A stretch of DNA of 35,855 nucleotides from Propionibacterium sp. (GTDB taxonomy: Bacteria; Actinomycetota; Actinomycetes; Propionibacteriales; Propionibacteriaceae). Position numbers and translations under genes: made by a program. Where the stretch lies: positions 1 through 35,855 of the forward strand of contig DUOQ01000187.1 of the NCBI GenBank assembly GCA_012838755.1, in the 5' to 3' direction. Each line of letters starts with the position of its first letter. Within the stretch, counting starts at the first letter, position 1. The notes beneath the pieces are model-generated. The model did no database searches, was not told the DNA's origin, and worked only from the letters and a program-made list of their open reading frames with translations. Below are positions 1 through 10,753 of this stretch, piece by piece.

Positions 1-4
1 CGAT

Positions 5-33
5 TTCGGACGCCGCGGGTGCGGTGGTATGAT
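5..33 (+). promoter_or_regulatory. Putative promoter of tRNA-Ala: -35-like TTCGGA (5-10), 17-nt spacer, -10 TATGAT (28-33)
   Basis: TATGAT matches TANNNT/TATAAT; about 20 nt upstream of the mature tRNA 5' end. Confidence 0.55.
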
Positions 34-53
34 CGTCCTCGCTCTTCGAGCAT

Positions 54-129
54 GGGGCTATGGCGCAGTTGGTAGCGCGTCTCGTTCGCAATGAGAAGGT
101 CAGGGGTTCGAATCCCCTTAGCTCCACCA
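54..129 (+). tRNA. tRNA-Ala, anticodon CGC, CCA encoded
   Basis: Acceptor GGGGCTA/TAGCTCC, anticodon loop TTCGCAA, T-loop GGTTCGAATCC, 3' ACCA encoded; 76 nt. Confidence 0.93.
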
Positions 130-130
130 T

Positions 131-164
131 CACGAAACCCCGGTCCGCGGACCGGGGTTTCGTG
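131..164 (+). terminator. Perfect 34-nt palindrome after tRNA-Ala, probable terminator hairpin
   Basis: CACGAAACCCCGGTCCG/CGGACCGGGGTTTCGTG, perfect 17+17, followed by GTTGTTCT. Confidence 0.75.
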
Positions 165-261
165 TTGTTCTCCGGGCATTTCGCCCCAAGGGTGAGGCGA
201 ACCCAGGGATCCTCGGGTAGGAAGGATGTGCACGCACCACCCGAATTCCGAAGGGAGCGAC

Positions 262-2754
262 ATGTCGAGCCTCACCCCGAAGACCGCGACGAACCGCTGG
301 CAGCACCGGCCGGAGGGTTCGCCGGACACCATCACCGACGAGACCGCCCAGCTCATCGAGGGCTGGTGGCGGGCCGCCAACTTCTTGTCGGTCGGCCAGA
401 TCTACCTGCTGGACAACCCGATGCTGCGGCGTCCGCTCAGCAAGGACGACGTCAAGCGCCGCCTGCTGGGCCACTGGGGCACCACCCCCGGCCTGAACTT
501 CCTCTACGCGCACTTCAACCGCGCGATCGTCGAGCGAGGCCTCAACTCGATCTACGTCGCCGGCCCCGGCCACGGCGGGCCCGGACTGGTGGCCAACGCG
601 TACCTCGACAACACCTACACCGAGGTCTACCCGAACATCACCCGCGACGACGACGGGCTGCAGCGCCTGTTCAAGCAGTTCTCGTTCCCCGGCGGCGTCC
701 CGTCGCACGTGGCGCCCGAGACGCCCGGATCGATCCATGAGGGCGGTGAGCTCGGCTACGCGCTGTCGCACAGCTACGGCGCGGTCTTCGACAACCCCGA
801 CCTGCTGACCTTCTCGGTGGTGGGCGACGGCGAGGCCGAGACCGGGCCGCTGGCCACCTCGTGGCACGGCAACAAGTTCGTCAACCCCGTCACCGACGGC
901 GTGGTCCTGCCGATCCTGCACCTCAACGGCTACAAGATCGCCAACCCGACGGTGCTCGCCCGCATCCCCGAGGAGGAACTCGCCGAGCTGATGCGCGGCT
1001 ACGGCCACCACCCCTTGTTCTTCACCGCCGACGCCGACGAGGACCACCTCGAGGTGCACAAGCGCTTCGCCGCCGTCCTCGACGAGGCACTCGACCTGAT
1101 CGTCGACATCAAGCAGGCCAACGCCGACGTCGACCCCACCGACGTCGAGCGGCCGCGCTACCCGATGATCGTGTTCCGCACGCCGAAGGGCTGGACCGGC
1201 CCGGCGTCCGTCGACGGCAAGAAGACCGAGGGCAACTGGCGCAGCCACCAGGTGCCGCTGGCCAGCGCTCGCGACACCGACGAGCACCTCCAGCTGCTGC
1301 AGGACTGGCTGGAGTCCTACGGACCCGACGAGCTGTTCGACGAGTCGGGCGCCTTCCGCAGCGAGTACGACGCGCTGCGCCCCGAGGGCGGCCGCCGGAT
1401 GAGCGCCAACCCCGTCGCCAACGGGGGGTTGCTGCTCAAGGACCTGCAGATGCCCGACTTCCGTGACTACGCGGTCGAACCGGACGCCGAGGGCCACGGT
1501 GGGCCGCTGGTCGAGTCCACCAAGGTGCTGGGCGACTTCCTGCGGGACATCGCGAAGGTCAACCCGACGAACTTCCGGGTCTTCGGGCCCGACGAGACGG
1601 CGTCCAACCGGCTGCAGAACCTCTACGAGGTCACCGCCAAGCAGTGGCTGGCCGAGCAGGAGCCCGACGACGAGGCCCACCTCGACCAGGTCGGCCAGGT
1701 CGTCGAGGTGCTCAGCGAGCACCAGTGCCAGGGCTGGCTCGAGGGCTACCTGCTCACGGGGCGCCACGGCCTGATGAGCAGCTACGAGGCGTTCATCCAC
1801 ATCGTCGACTCGATGTTCAACCAGCACGCCAAGTGGCTGGAGTCGTGCTCCGACATCGGGTGGCGGCGCCCGGTCGCCTCGCTGAACTACCTGCTCAGCT
1901 CGCACGTGTGGCGCCAGGACCACAACGGGTTCAGCCACCAGGACCCGGGCTTCCTCGACGTGGTGCTCAACAAGTCGCCCGAGGTGACCCGGATCTACCT
2001 GCCGCCGGACGTCAACACCCTGCTGAGCACCTTCGACCACTGCCTGCGCAGCACCGACTACGTCAACGTGGTCGTCGCCGGCAAGCAGCCCGAGCCGGTC
2101 TACCTCGGCATGGAGGACGCCATCGCCCACTGTGCCCGCGGGCTGGGCATCTGGGACTGGGCGGGCAGCGAGACCCTGGGCGAGGAGCCCGATGTCGTGC
2201 TGGCCTGCGCGGGCGACGTCCCCACCCTGGAGACCCTCGCGGCGGCCGACCTGCTGCGCCAGCACATCCCCGAGTTGAAGGTGCGTTTCGTCAACGTCGT
2301 GGACCTCATGCGGCTGCAGGACGAGCGGGAGCACCCGCACGGCCTGTCTCACCGTGACTTCGACACGATCTTCACCACCGACAAGCCGATCATCTTCAAC
2401 TTCCACGGCTACCCGTGGCTGGTGCACCGGCTCACCTATCGCCGCACGAACCACGAGAACCTCCACGTGCGGGGGTTCAAGGAGAAGGGCTCGACGACCA
2501 CGCCGTTCGTGATGTGCATGGTCAACGACATCGACCGGTACCACCTGGTCATGGACGTCATCGACCGGGTGCCCGGCCTCGGTGCGAAGTACGCCGGCCT
2601 GCGCCAGGAGATGGTCGACCGCCGTCGGGCCGCCACCGCGTACGCCGAGGAGTGGGGTACCGACCTGCCCGAGGTCGCCGACTGGGTGTGGCCGGACGCC
2701 GGCGACGCGGTCGGCCGCGTCGGGGACTCCTCGACCGGGGGCGACAACGAGTAG
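262..2754 (+). CDS. xfp: Xylulose-5-phosphate/fructose-6-phosphate phosphoketolase
   Basis: ATG at 262 after GAAGGGAG; protein [13 protein letters not shown]...[15 protein letters not shown]...GPGHGGPG...[19 protein letters not shown] typical of XFP family. Confidence 0.95.
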   Translation: MSSLTPKTATNRWQHRPEGSPDTITDETAQLIEGWWRAANFLSVGQIYLLDNPMLRRPLSKDDVKRRLLGHWGTTPGLNFLYAHFNRAIVERGLNSIYVAGPGHGGPGLVANAYLDNTYTEVYPNITRDDDGLQRLFKQFSFPGGVPSHVAPETPGSIHEGGELGYALSHSYGAVFDNPDLLTFSVVGDGEAETGPLATSWHGNKFVNPVTDGVVLPILHLNGYKIANPTVLARIPEEELAELMRGYGHHPLFFTADADEDHLEVHKRFAAVLDEALDLIVDIKQANADVDPTDVERPRYPMIVFRTPKGWTGPASVDGKKTEGNWRSHQVPLASARDTDEHLQLLQDWLESYGPDELFDESGAFRSEYDALRPEGGRRMSANPVANGGLLLKDLQMPDFRDYAVEPDAEGHGGPLVESTKVLGDFLRDIAKVNPTNFRVFGPDETASNRLQNLYEVTAKQWLAEQEPDDEAHLDQVGQVVEVLSEHQCQGWLEGYLLTGRHGLMSSYEAFIHIVDSMFNQHAKWLESCSDIGWRRPVASLNYLLSSHVWRQDHNGFSHQDPGFLDVVLNKSPEVTRIYLPPDVNTLLSTFDHCLRSTDYVNVVVAGKQPEPVYLGMEDAIAHCARGLGIWDWAGSETLGEEPDVVLACAGDVPTLETLAAADLLRQHIPELKVRFVNVVDLMRLQDEREHPHGLSHRDFDTIFTTDKPIIFNFHGYPWLVHRLTYRRTNHENLHVRGFKEKGSTTTPFVMCMVNDIDRYHLVMDVIDRVPGLGAKYAGLRQEMVDRRRAATAYAEEWGTDLPEVADWVWPDAGDAVGRVGDSSTGGDNE

Positions 2755-2801
2755 CGCGTCGGGGGTGGGGGCGTCCGCGTGACGCCCCTACCCTTGGGCG
2801 C

Positions 2802-3347
2802 ATGAACTTGTGGTGGCGAATGCTCCTGCTGCGCCTGCGCTGGCTGCGCGCGGGCCGGATCAGCATCTGGGACACGGCGCGCACGCCCTTCCGCGTGCTG
2901 CCCTCCGACCTGGACCTGCTGTTGCACATGAACAACGGCAAGTACCTCACGCTGATGGACCTGGGCCGGATGGACCTCATGGTCCGCTCGGGCATGTGGG
3001 CGAAGCTGTCGGCGCGCGGCTGGTTCCCGGTCGTGGCCGGACAGACGATCACCTACCGCAAGTCGCTGAACCCCGGCCAGCGCTTCGACCTCTACACGAA
3101 GGTGCTGGGCTTCGACGACAAGTGGGGCTACGTCGAGCAGACCTTCTGCGTCGGTGACACCGTGCACGCGCACGCGATCATCCGCAGCCGGTTCCTGAAG
3201 AAGACCGGCGGTTCGGTCGAGCACGACGAACTCGAGGAGATGGTGGGCGAGTTCCCCGGCCACCTCGAGCTGCCGGGGTGGCTGCGCGACTGGACGGCGT
3301 CCACGAAGATCAACGACACGACCTTCGACGGGGCCACCGCGGTCTGA
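2802..3347 (+). CDS. Thioesterase family (hotdog-fold) protein
   Basis: 181 aa, LDLLLHMNNGKYLTLMDLGRMDLMVRSG typical of YbgC/4HBT-like thioesterases. Confidence 0.8.
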   Translation: MNLWWRMLLLRLRWLRAGRISIWDTARTPFRVLPSDLDLLLHMNNGKYLTLMDLGRMDLMVRSGMWAKLSARGWFPVVAGQTITYRKSLNPGQRFDLYTKVLGFDDKWGYVEQTFCVGDTVHAHAIIRSRFLKKTGGSVEHDELEEMVGEFPGHLELPGWLRDWTASTKINDTTFDGATAV

Positions 3348-4059
3348 TCAGTGCTTCTTGAGCAGCTTCACCACGGCCTTGGCCACGCCGGCTGCGCTCA
3401 TGGGGTTCTGGCCGGTGACCAGGCGCCCGTCCTGGACGACCTTCTCGGTCATCGGCAGCAGGGCCTTGGTGTACCGGGCACCCTCGTCCTTCAGCGCCTG
3501 GTCGAGGCGGAACGGGACGACCGTGTCGCGCCCGGCCATCTTCTCCTCGGGCCAGGAGAAACCCGTCACCCGGCAGCCCCCGACCAGGGGGGAGCCGTCG
3601 CTGAACCGCGCGCCCACGAAGGCGGCCGGCCCGTGGCACACGGCCGCGACGATGCCGCCGCCCTCGAGCGTGTCGGCCAGCAGGGCGCCCAGGGTGGTGT
3701 GGTGGGGGAAGTCGAACATCGTGCCGTGCCCGCCCGCGAGGTAGACGACGTCCCAGTCCTCGTCGGCCACGCCCTTGATGCTGGGGGTGTCCTCGAGGAG
3801 CGCCATGAACGCGGGGTCCTCGTAGCGCTTGTCGGTGCGGCCCATCTTCAGGATCGGGGCGGCCAGGCTCTCGGGGTCGAGCGGCACCATCCCGCCGGCG
3901 ATGCTCGCGATCGTGATGTCGTGGCCCGCAGCGTCCAACACGTCGTAGAAGTGGGTCAGCTCGCCGAGCCACAGCCCGGTGCGGTACCCGGCCTTCGCGT
4001 ACGCAGAGGCGCTGGTGGAGACGATCAGGACGCGTGCGGGCTTCTTCGTGCGGGCCATG
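3348..4059 (-). CDS. DJ-1/PfpI (type 1 glutamine amidotransferase-like, Hsp31-type) family protein
   Basis: Start ATG (CAT 4057-4059) with GGAGGGG upstream; nucleophile motif IVAAVCHGPAAF. Confidence 0.85.
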
Positions 4060-4149
4060 GTGCCCCTCCTCCGTGGTCGGTGCGACCACTCTGCCACGCG
4101 GGGCGTCCGGGGCGAAAGACCTAGTCGGAGCGCTCTTCGAGGGTGAGCG

Positions 4150-4398
4150 TCACTCGGGGGCGGGCACGAAGGCCCGCACCGCGGCCCACGTGGACTGGCT
4201 CAGCAGGGCGGCTATGGCGACCCACCCGATCGGGCCGCCGGCGAAGGCGACCGAGCAGTCACCGCGGTAGCACTCCCCGCTGGTCATGATGCCGAGGGTG
4301 ACGGCCAGGGCAACGCTGAAGAGCGAGAAGGCGAGCCATCCCCAGCCGATCGGGCGGCGGGTGCGGTACTGCTCACGGTCGAGGGTGGTGGCGCTCAC
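4150..4398 (-). CDS. Small hypothetical membrane protein (82 aa)
   Basis: Intact ORF with two hydrophobic segments; no family recognised. Confidence 0.55.
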   Translation of the reverse strand: MSATTLDREQYRTRRPIGWGWLAFSLFSVALAVTLGIMTSGECYRGDCSVAFAGGPIGWVAIAALLSQSTWAAVRAFVPAPE

Positions 4399-4594
4399 GG
4401 GTGCTCCTGGGGGTGGTGCCTGCTGCGGGTGGTGGCTACATCCCGAACGCTACGCCGACCCCTGGGCCGTGTCGTCAGCCGGAGGAGTGAACCCGGGCTC
4501 CACCCGGGGATGGATCAGGATCGACCCGGGGCGTCCGGGGTGCCACCCGTGGCCACGGTTCGGACTCGGCGTCCAGAAGTGGCAGAGTTGGCCC

Positions 4595-7534
4595 GTGGCC
4601 GACACGAACGAGAACAACGAGACCGCCTTCCGGTACACCGCCGAGATGGCTGCCGACATCGAGCAGCGCTGGCAGGACCACTGGGAGTCCGACGGAACCT
4701 TCCGCGCCCCCAACCCGGCCGGACCACTGGCCGACGCCGCGGCGTCCGAGGACCGCGAGAAGCTCTTCGTGCTCGACATGTTCCCCTACCCTTCGGGCGC
4801 CGGCCTGCACGTGGGGCACCCGCTGGGCTACATCGCCACCGACGTGTTCAGCCGCTACCAGCGGATGACCGGCAAGAACGTCCTGCACGCGCTGGGCTAC
4901 GACGCGTTCGGGCTGCCCGCCGAGCAGTACGCCGTGCAGACCGGCCAGCACCCGCGCGTGACGACCGAGGCCAACATCGCCACCTACCGGGCGCAGCTGC
5001 GTCGCCTGGGCCTGGCCCACGACGACCGCCGCTCGGTCGCGACCACCGACGTCGAGTTCTACCGCTGGACGCAGTGGATCTTCCTGCAGGTCTTCAACTC
5101 CTGGTACGACCCGGACTCCCCCGCCCGCGACGGCATCGGCACGGGTCGCGCCCGCCCGATCAGCGAGCTGGTCGAGGAGTTCGAGTCCGGACGCCGGGGC
5201 GTCCCGGGCGGTCGGGCGTGGGCCGACCTCGACCCGGTCGAGCGCCGCAAGCTCGTGGACGACCACCGCCTGGCCTATCTGTCGGAGGCGCCGGTGAACT
5301 GGTGCCCCGGCCTGGGCACCGTGCTGGCCAACGAGGAGGTCACGGCCGACGGCCGCTCCGACATTGGCAACTTCCCGGTCTTCAAGCGCCGCATGCGCCA
5401 GTGGATGATGCGGATCACCACCTACGCCGACCGGCTGACCGACGACCTGGTCCGGCTGGACTGGCCCGAGCCGGTCAAGCTGATGCAGCGCAACTGGATC
5501 GGCCGCTCCTCGGGCGCCTCGGTGGTGTTCCCGGCGCCGACGGTCGACGGTGGCGAGGCGTCCATCGAGGTCTTCACCACGCGTCCCGACACCCTGTTCG
5601 GCGCGACGTTCATGGTGCTGGCCCCCGAGCACGACCTGGTGGACGCCTTCGTCCCGGCCGCGTGGCCGTTGGGCACCCGGGACGCCTGGACAGGCGGGTT
5701 CGCCACCCCGGCCGAGGCCGTGGCGTCCTACCGCGCGGCAGCGGCGCGCAAGACCGACGTCGAGCGCCAGGCCGAGGAGGGCAAGGAGAAGACCGGTGTG
5801 TTCACCGGCACCTTCGCGACCAACCCGGTCAACGGCCAGCCGATCCCGGTGTTCATCGCCGACTACGTGCTGATGGGTTACGGCACCGGCGCGATCATGG
5901 CCGTGCCGGCGCAGGACGACCGCGACTGGGCCTTCGCCCGGCGCTTCGACATCGACATCGTCCGGACGGTGGAGCCGCCGGCCGACCACGACATGGACAC
6001 CGCGTTCACCGGCGACGGGCCCGCGATGAACTCCGCCAACGACGAGGTGTCGCTGGACGGCCTGGGCGTCGCCGAGGCCAAGGCGCGCATGATCGCCTGG
6101 CTGGAGGACAAGGGCATCGGCGAGGGTGCGATCACCTACAAGCTGCGCGACTGGCTGTTCAGCCGGCAGCGCTACTGGGGCGAGCCGTTCCCGATCGTGT
6201 ACGACGAGACCGGCCTGCCGATCGCGCTGCCCGAGTCGGCGCTGCCGATCGAGCTGCCCGAGGTGAGCGACTACTCACCGATGAAGCTCGACCCCAACGA
6301 CACGACGTCCGACCCGATCCCGCCGCTGGCCAAGGCCACCGACTGGGTCGAGATCGAGCTCGACCTGGGCGACGGCCCGCGCACCTACCGCCGCGAGCTG
6401 AACGTGATGCCGCAGTGGGCAGGCTCGTGCTGGTACGAGCTGCGCTACCTCGACCCGACGAACTCCGAGGCGTTCGTGGACCCCGAGGTCGAGCAGTACT
6501 GGATGGGGCCGCGCACCGAGCCGGTGCTGGGGCGTCCGGCCTCGTTGCCCGAGGGCGTGCCCGACCCGGGCGGCGTCGACCTGTACGTGGGCGGCGTCGA
6601 GCACGCGGTGCTGCACCTGCTGTACGCGCGCTTCTGGCACAAGGTGCTGTTCGACCTGGGCCATGTCTCGTCGTCGGAGCCGTTCCGCCGCCTGTTCAAC
6701 CAGGGCTACATCCAGGCGTTCGCGTTCCGTGACGACCGGGGCCAGCCGGTGCCGGCGGCCGAGGTGGTCGAGGTGCCGGCGTCCGACGGCTCGGGCGAGG
6801 TGGCGTACGAGTGGCAGGGCCGGCCCGTCGCCCGCGAGTACGGGAAGATGGGCAAGTCGCTGAAGAACGTCACGACCCCCGACGAGATGTACGCGGCGTT
6901 CGGGGCGGACACGTTCCGGGTCTACGAGATGTCGATGGGTCCGCTGGACGTGTCGCGCCCGTGGGAGACCCGCGCCGCCGTCGGCTCGCAGCGCTTCCTG
7001 CAGCGGCTGTGGCGCCTGGTGGTGTCGGAGTCGACCGGGCAGGTGACCATCGTCGAGGAGCCGGTGTCGCGCGAGGTCGCGACGGCGATCGCCCAGGCCG
7101 TCGAGGGCGTCCGCGAGGACTACGAGCACCTGCGCTTCAACACCGCTGTGTCGAAGCTGATCGCGCTGACCAACACCCTGACCCGCCTGGACGCCGTGCC
7201 GCGCGAGGCCGCCGAGGCCGTCGTGCTCATGACGGCGCCCGTCGCGCCGCACATCGCCGAGGAGCTGTGGGCCCGCTTGGGCCACACCGAGTCGCTGGCG
7301 TTCGAGCCGTTCCCGGTCGCCGACCAGTCGCTGCTGGTGCAGGCCACCGTCACCTGCGTGGTGCAGGTCCAGGGCAAGGTGCGCGACCGCCTGGAGGTGC
7401 CCGCCGACATCAGTGAGGCCGACCTGCAGGAGCTGGCCCTCGGCTCGGACCGCATCAAGGCGCTGCTCGAGGGCAGGACCGTGCGCAAGGTGGTCGTCCG
7501 AGCGCCGAACCTGGTGAACATCGTCGCGGGCTGA
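4595..7534 (+). CDS. leuS: Leucyl-tRNA synthetase
   Basis: [17 protein letters not shown] (HIGH), CP1 editing domain, [10 protein letters not shown] (KMSKS); GTG start at 4595 inferred, no SD visible. Confidence 0.95.
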   Translation: MADTNENNETAFRYTAEMAADIEQRWQDHWESDGTFRAPNPAGPLADAAASEDREKLFVLDMFPYPSGAGLHVGHPLGYIATDVFSRYQRMTGKNVLHALGYDAFGLPAEQYAVQTGQHPRVTTEANIATYRAQLRRLGLAHDDRRSVATTDVEFYRWTQWIFLQVFNSWYDPDSPARDGIGTGRARPISELVEEFESGRRGVPGGRAWADLDPVERRKLVDDHRLAYLSEAPVNWCPGLGTVLANEEVTADGRSDIGNFPVFKRRMRQWMMRITTYADRLTDDLVRLDWPEPVKLMQRNWIGRSSGASVVFPAPTVDGGEASIEVFTTRPDTLFGATFMVLAPEHDLVDAFVPAAWPLGTRDAWTGGFATPAEAVASYRAAAARKTDVERQAEEGKEKTGVFTGTFATNPVNGQPIPVFIADYVLMGYGTGAIMAVPAQDDRDWAFARRFDIDIVRTVEPPADHDMDTAFTGDGPAMNSANDEVSLDGLGVAEAKARMIAWLEDKGIGEGAITYKLRDWLFSRQRYWGEPFPIVYDETGLPIALPESALPIELPEVSDYSPMKLDPNDTTSDPIPPLAKATDWVEIELDLGDGPRTYRRELNVMPQWAGSCWYELRYLDPTNSEAFVDPEVEQYWMGPRTEPVLGRPASLPEGVPDPGGVDLYVGGVEHAVLHLLYARFWHKVLFDLGHVSSSEPFRRLFNQGYIQAFAFRDDRGQPVPAAEVVEVPASDGSGEVAYEWQGRPVAREYGKMGKSLKNVTTPDEMYAAFGADTFRVYEMSMGPLDVSRPWETRAAVGSQRFLQRLWRLVVSESTGQVTIVEEPVSREVATAIAQAVEGVREDYEHLRFNTAVSKLIALTNTLTRLDAVPREAAEAVVLMTAPVAPHIAEELWARLGHTESLAFEPFPVADQSLLVQATVTCVVQVQGKVRDRLEVPADISEADLQELALGSDRIKALLEGRTVRKVVVRAPNLVNIVAG

Positions 7535-7617
7535 GGAATGCACTCACCCCCGGGGAGGGTTCGCGTTCAGGCGTTCTTGACTAGGGTGGATGGTCCCCAC
7601 CTGATCGGAGGAACCCC

Positions 7618-8136
7618 ATGCCCGTCCCCGCAAGCATCGACCGCCGGGTGCTGCGCACCTACCTCGCCGACCACCTCACCGGTGCGACCGCCGGCCGGGC
7701 GCGCGCCCAGAAGATGAAGCAGTGGTACGGCGACACCGAGATCGGACCCGAGTTGGCCCGCGTCGCCGATGAGATCGACGAGGAGCACCGCCACCTCGCC
7801 TCGGTGATCGACCGGCTCGGGCTGCGGCAGCCGTTCGTGCTGCGCGCGGTGGCCCGCGCGGGCGAGGCCGTCGGACGCCTGAAGACCAATGGCCGCGGCC
7901 TCATGCGCTCCCCGATGACGCCGCTGCTCGAGATCGAGCTGCTGCGGGGCGCGGTCAACGCCAAGCAGGGGCTCTGGGAGACGCTGGCCGGCTACGCCGC
8001 CGAGCTGGGTCTCGACGCGTCAGAGTACCGGCGGCGGGCCGACGCGGTCGACCGGCAGGTCGACGTGCTCGAACGCCTGCACGCCCAGGTACGCGGGGAC
8101 GCCCTGCGCCCCGGGGACGGGATCCACGAGGGCTGA
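7618..8136 (+). CDS. Conserved hypothetical protein, predicted all-helical, possibly ferritin-like
   Basis: ATG after GGAGGAACCCC; 172 aa with EIDEEHRHL and later ELLRGAVNAKQGLWETL. Confidence 0.7.
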   Translation: MPVPASIDRRVLRTYLADHLTGATAGRARAQKMKQWYGDTEIGPELARVADEIDEEHRHLASVIDRLGLRQPFVLRAVARAGEAVGRLKTNGRGLMRSPMTPLLEIELLRGAVNAKQGLWETLAGYAAELGLDASEYRRRADAVDRQVDVLERLHAQVRGDALRPGDGIHEG

Positions 8137-8264
8137 GCCCGGCTCGTTTGCGGGTCGTCGGCCGGGGGTGGGGTGTGAGCTCTTGCTGGAGGACAACCCC
8201 GCCGGGCCGAGCGCGCTCGTGTGGGCGCGGTGGCTGGCGTGCCACGTCCTGCGGAGCGGAGGGT

Positions 8265-9809
8265 TCAGGCCAGGTCGACGTCGATCACGCTGCGCCCCCG
8301 GACCGGCGGCGCGAGGAGCTCGGCCAAGCCCTCGGGAGTCGTCCGGGACGCCGTGGCCCCCGTTCCCTGCGCCGCGGCGACCACGTCGAGCACCTGCGGC
8401 GTGGTGAAGAACCGCCGGAACGTCGTCGGCTCGGCGGCCCCGTGCTCGAGCGTGCCGAAGATGCCGCCGCCGTGGTCGTTGAGGACCACCACCTGGAGGT
8501 CCACCTCGGGCTCGGTCTCGCCGCGGGCAAGCCCGCCGACGTCGTGGGCGAAGCTCAGGTCGCCGAGCACGACGCGCACCGGCTCGCCGAGCCCTGTCGC
8601 CAGCCCGTGGCCGGTCGAGATGAGCCCGTCGATGCCGGCGAGCCCCCGGTTGGCGACCACCCGCGCCGCCCGCTCGTGGCCGGGGACGATCGTGTCGAAC
8701 GCCCGCACCGAGTTGGACGAACCGAGCACCAGCCAGCCGTCGGCGTCCCAGAGGGCGAGGGCGGCGCGCTGCATCGGTGACGGATCGAGGAAGACCGCGG
8801 CGTCGGCGTCCCGCCAGCGCTGGAGCCACGCCTCGTCGGACGGCGTCGGCGCCTCGACCGCGGCCGCCCCGGTGACGAGGGAGGCGGCGCCTCCGACGTC
8901 GGTCCAGCGGGCGGTGGGGGAGACGACCACGATCTCGACCTCGCGGCGGGTCAGGAGGCGCGAGACGGGGCGGCTCAGGGTGGGGTGCCCGAACACGACG
9001 ACGCGCTCGACGTCGTCGCCGAGGCCGGCGGCGAGGTGGCGCAGGTAGTGCACGATCGCGCCCTCGGCACGGACCCCCGAGGAGGGCTCGGCCAGGAGGG
9101 GCCAGCCGGCATCCCGGGCCAGGCGGGCGGCGTCCGGGCCGGCCCCGTCACCGGCGATCGCGAGGGTGCGGCGTCCGGCGGGCAGGGGAGTGGGTGTCGG
9201 GGCGGCCGGGGCGACGACGTGCACCGGGGCGGGGAGGTCGCCGGGGGTCCACTGGCCGTCGGGGACCAGGGGTTCGGCGAACGAGGCGTTGAGGTGGGCC
9301 GGGCCGGGGTCAAGGGTCAGGGTGCCGAGGGCGGCGGCGACCAGGCGGGCGACGTGGCCACGGGCGGCGGCCGGGTTGGCGCGGGCGGGGAGCTCGGCCA
9401 CCGCGCGGGGGGCGTCGGCGAAGATCCCGGTCTGGATGGTGGTCTGGCTCGCCCCGGTGCGGTGCCACTCGTGGGGGCGGTCGGCGCTGATCACCAGCAG
9501 CGGGACGCCCGCGTGGGACGCCTCGAGCACGGCCGGGTGGAGGTTGGCCACGGCCGTCCCGGAGGTGGTGACGATCGCAACGACACGGGGCTCCCCCCGC
9601 AGGGCCCAGGCGCGGGCCAGACCGAGGGCGAAGAACCCGGCGGTCCGCTCGTCGACGCGCACGTGGGCGCGCAGCCAGCCGGCGGCCTCGGCGTCCGCCA
9701 GCGCGTAGGCGAGCGGGGCCGAACGTGACCCGGGGGCGATCACGACGTCGCGGACGCCGTGCGCGGCGAGCTGCGTGACCAGCTCGCGGGCCATCGTGGT
9801 GGAGCTCAT
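8265..9809 (-). CDS. menD: 2-succinyl-5-enolpyruvyl-6-hydroxy-3-cyclohexene-1-carboxylate synthase
   Basis: MARELVTQLAAHGVRDVVIAPGSRSAPLAYAL...TSGTAVANLHPAVLEASHAGVPLLVISADRP. Confidence 0.95.
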   Translation of the reverse strand: MSSTTMARELVTQLAAHGVRDVVIAPGSRSAPLAYALADAEAAGWLRAHVRVDERTAGFFALGLARAWALRGEPRVVAIVTTSGTAVANLHPAVLEASHAGVPLLVISADRPHEWHRTGASQTTIQTGIFADAPRAVAELPARANPAAARGHVARLVAAALGTLTLDPGPAHLNASFAEPLVPDGQWTPGDLPAPVHVVAPAAPTPTPLPAGRRTLAIAGDGAGPDAARLARDAGWPLLAEPSSGVRAEGAIVHYLRHLAAGLGDDVERVVVFGHPTLSRPVSRLLTRREVEIVVVSPTARWTDVGGAASLVTGAAAVEAPTPSDEAWLQRWRDADAAVFLDPSPMQRAALALWDADGWLVLGSSNSVRAFDTIVPGHERAARVVANRGLAGIDGLISTGHGLATGLGEPVRVVLGDLSFAHDVGGLARGETEPEVDLQVVVLNDHGGGIFGTLEHGAAEPTTFRRFFTTPQVLDVVAAAQGTGATASRTTPEGLAELLAPPVRGRSVIDVDLA

Positions 9810-10753
9810 GCCAGGGCCTCCTCGAGGTCGATGCCGGCCAGGGCTGCCACGCGGTCGAGCCGCTCGCGCCAGGCGCGTTCGACCTCGGGCGGTGCCGGGG
9901 GCACGGCGTCCGGGGTGACGCGGGTGACGGGCAGCAGCCCGTCGCGGGGAAGCAGCGGGCCGGTGGTCACGTCGTGGCGCAGCAGCGCGACGGTGGACAG
10001 CCCGGCGGCGTTGGTGTTCGGCAGCCCCGCGGCCAGGGCGACGCCGGCGGCGATGCCGACCGACGACTCCAGGGCCGAGGACACCGTGATCGGCAGCCCC
10101 AGTTCCTCGCCCAACGCCAGGCAGGCCCGGACACCGCCCAGCGGCTGCACCTTGAGCACGATCACGTCGGCCGCCCCCGCGCGCACGACCGCGTAGGGGT
10201 CCGATGCCCGCCGGATGGACTCGTCGGCCGCGATCGGCACGGCCACGGCGCGGCGCACGGCCGCCAGGTCAGCGACGCTCGCGCAGGGCTGCTCGGCGTA
10301 CTGCAGCCCACCGGCGGTCCGGTCGAGCCTCGGCAGGGCGTCGGACGCCTCGGCCACCGACCAGGCGGCGTTGGCGTCTACGCGGATCGCGCCGGCCGGG
10401 CCCAGGGCGTCCCGCACCGCGGCGACGCGGTCGAGGTCGTCGGCCAGGGACTGCCCGGCCTGGGCCACCTTGACCTTCACCGTCGCGCACCCGGACGCCC
10501 GCACGATCTCGGCGGCGCGCTGGGGTCCCACGGCGGGGACGGTCGCGTTCACGGGGACCGCATCGCGCAGCGGCTCGGGGAAGGGCAGCGTCGCGGCCTC
10601 CACGGCGGCGCGCAGCCAGGGCACGCACTCGGCGTCGGGGTAGTCCCAGAAGGGGGAGAACTCGCCCCAGCCGGCGGGCCCACGCAGCAGCACGCCGTCG
10701 CGCGCGTCGAGGTTGCGGAACCGGTCGGTCAGCGGCGTGGAGAAGACGATCAC
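9806..10753 (-). CDS. menC: o-Succinylbenzoate synthase
   Basis: Enolase-superfamily protein (TVKVKVA, RVDANAAW, ADESIR, VLKVQPLGG); GTG start overlaps menF stop (GTGA); stop overlaps menD start (ATGA). Confidence 0.92.
   Translation of the reverse strand: MIVFSTPLTDRFRNLDARDGVLLRGPAGWGEFSPFWDYPDAECVPWLRAAVEAATLPFPEPLRDAVPVNATVPAVGPQRAAEIVRASGCATVKVKVAQAGQSLADDLDRVAAVRDALGPAGAIRVDANAAWSVAEASDALPRLDRTAGGLQYAEQPCASVADLAAVRRAVAVPIAADESIRRASDPYAVVRAGAADVIVLKVQPLGGVRACLALGEELGLPITVSSALESSVGIAAGVALAAGLPNTNAAGLSTVALLRHDVTTGPLLPRDGLLPVTRVTPDAVPPAPPEVERAWRERLDRVAALAGIDLEEALA

Noticed and set aside
130-2544. 804-aa ORF on minus strand antisense to phosphoketolase
   Set aside because: Low-complexity V/G/R/E/H-rich translation typical of antisense frames in high-GC DNA; the opposite strand encodes a clear XFP with good SD.
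4490-4545. Triple ACCCGGG motif upstream of leuS as possible iteron array
   Set aside because: Irregular spacing and very GC-rich context; not distinguishable from compositional noise.
4286-4594. Extended LeuS N-terminus or a T-box/leader peptide upstream of leuS
   Set aside because: Extension is antisense to the 82-aa ORF and not LeuS-like; I found no Leu-rich leader peptide and no T-box consensus.
4475-5989. 504-aa minus ORF antisense to leuS, and similar ORFs 6275-7543, 14159-14827, 33983-35473
   Set aside because: Frame-shadow ORFs of GC-rich genes; no domain motifs, no SD, repetitive composition.
8137-8264. Possible gene remnant between the 172-aa gene and menD
   Set aside because: Short translations show no motif; only small GC-rich inverted repeats (e.g. 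GAGCGCGCTC) that are expected by chance at this GC content.
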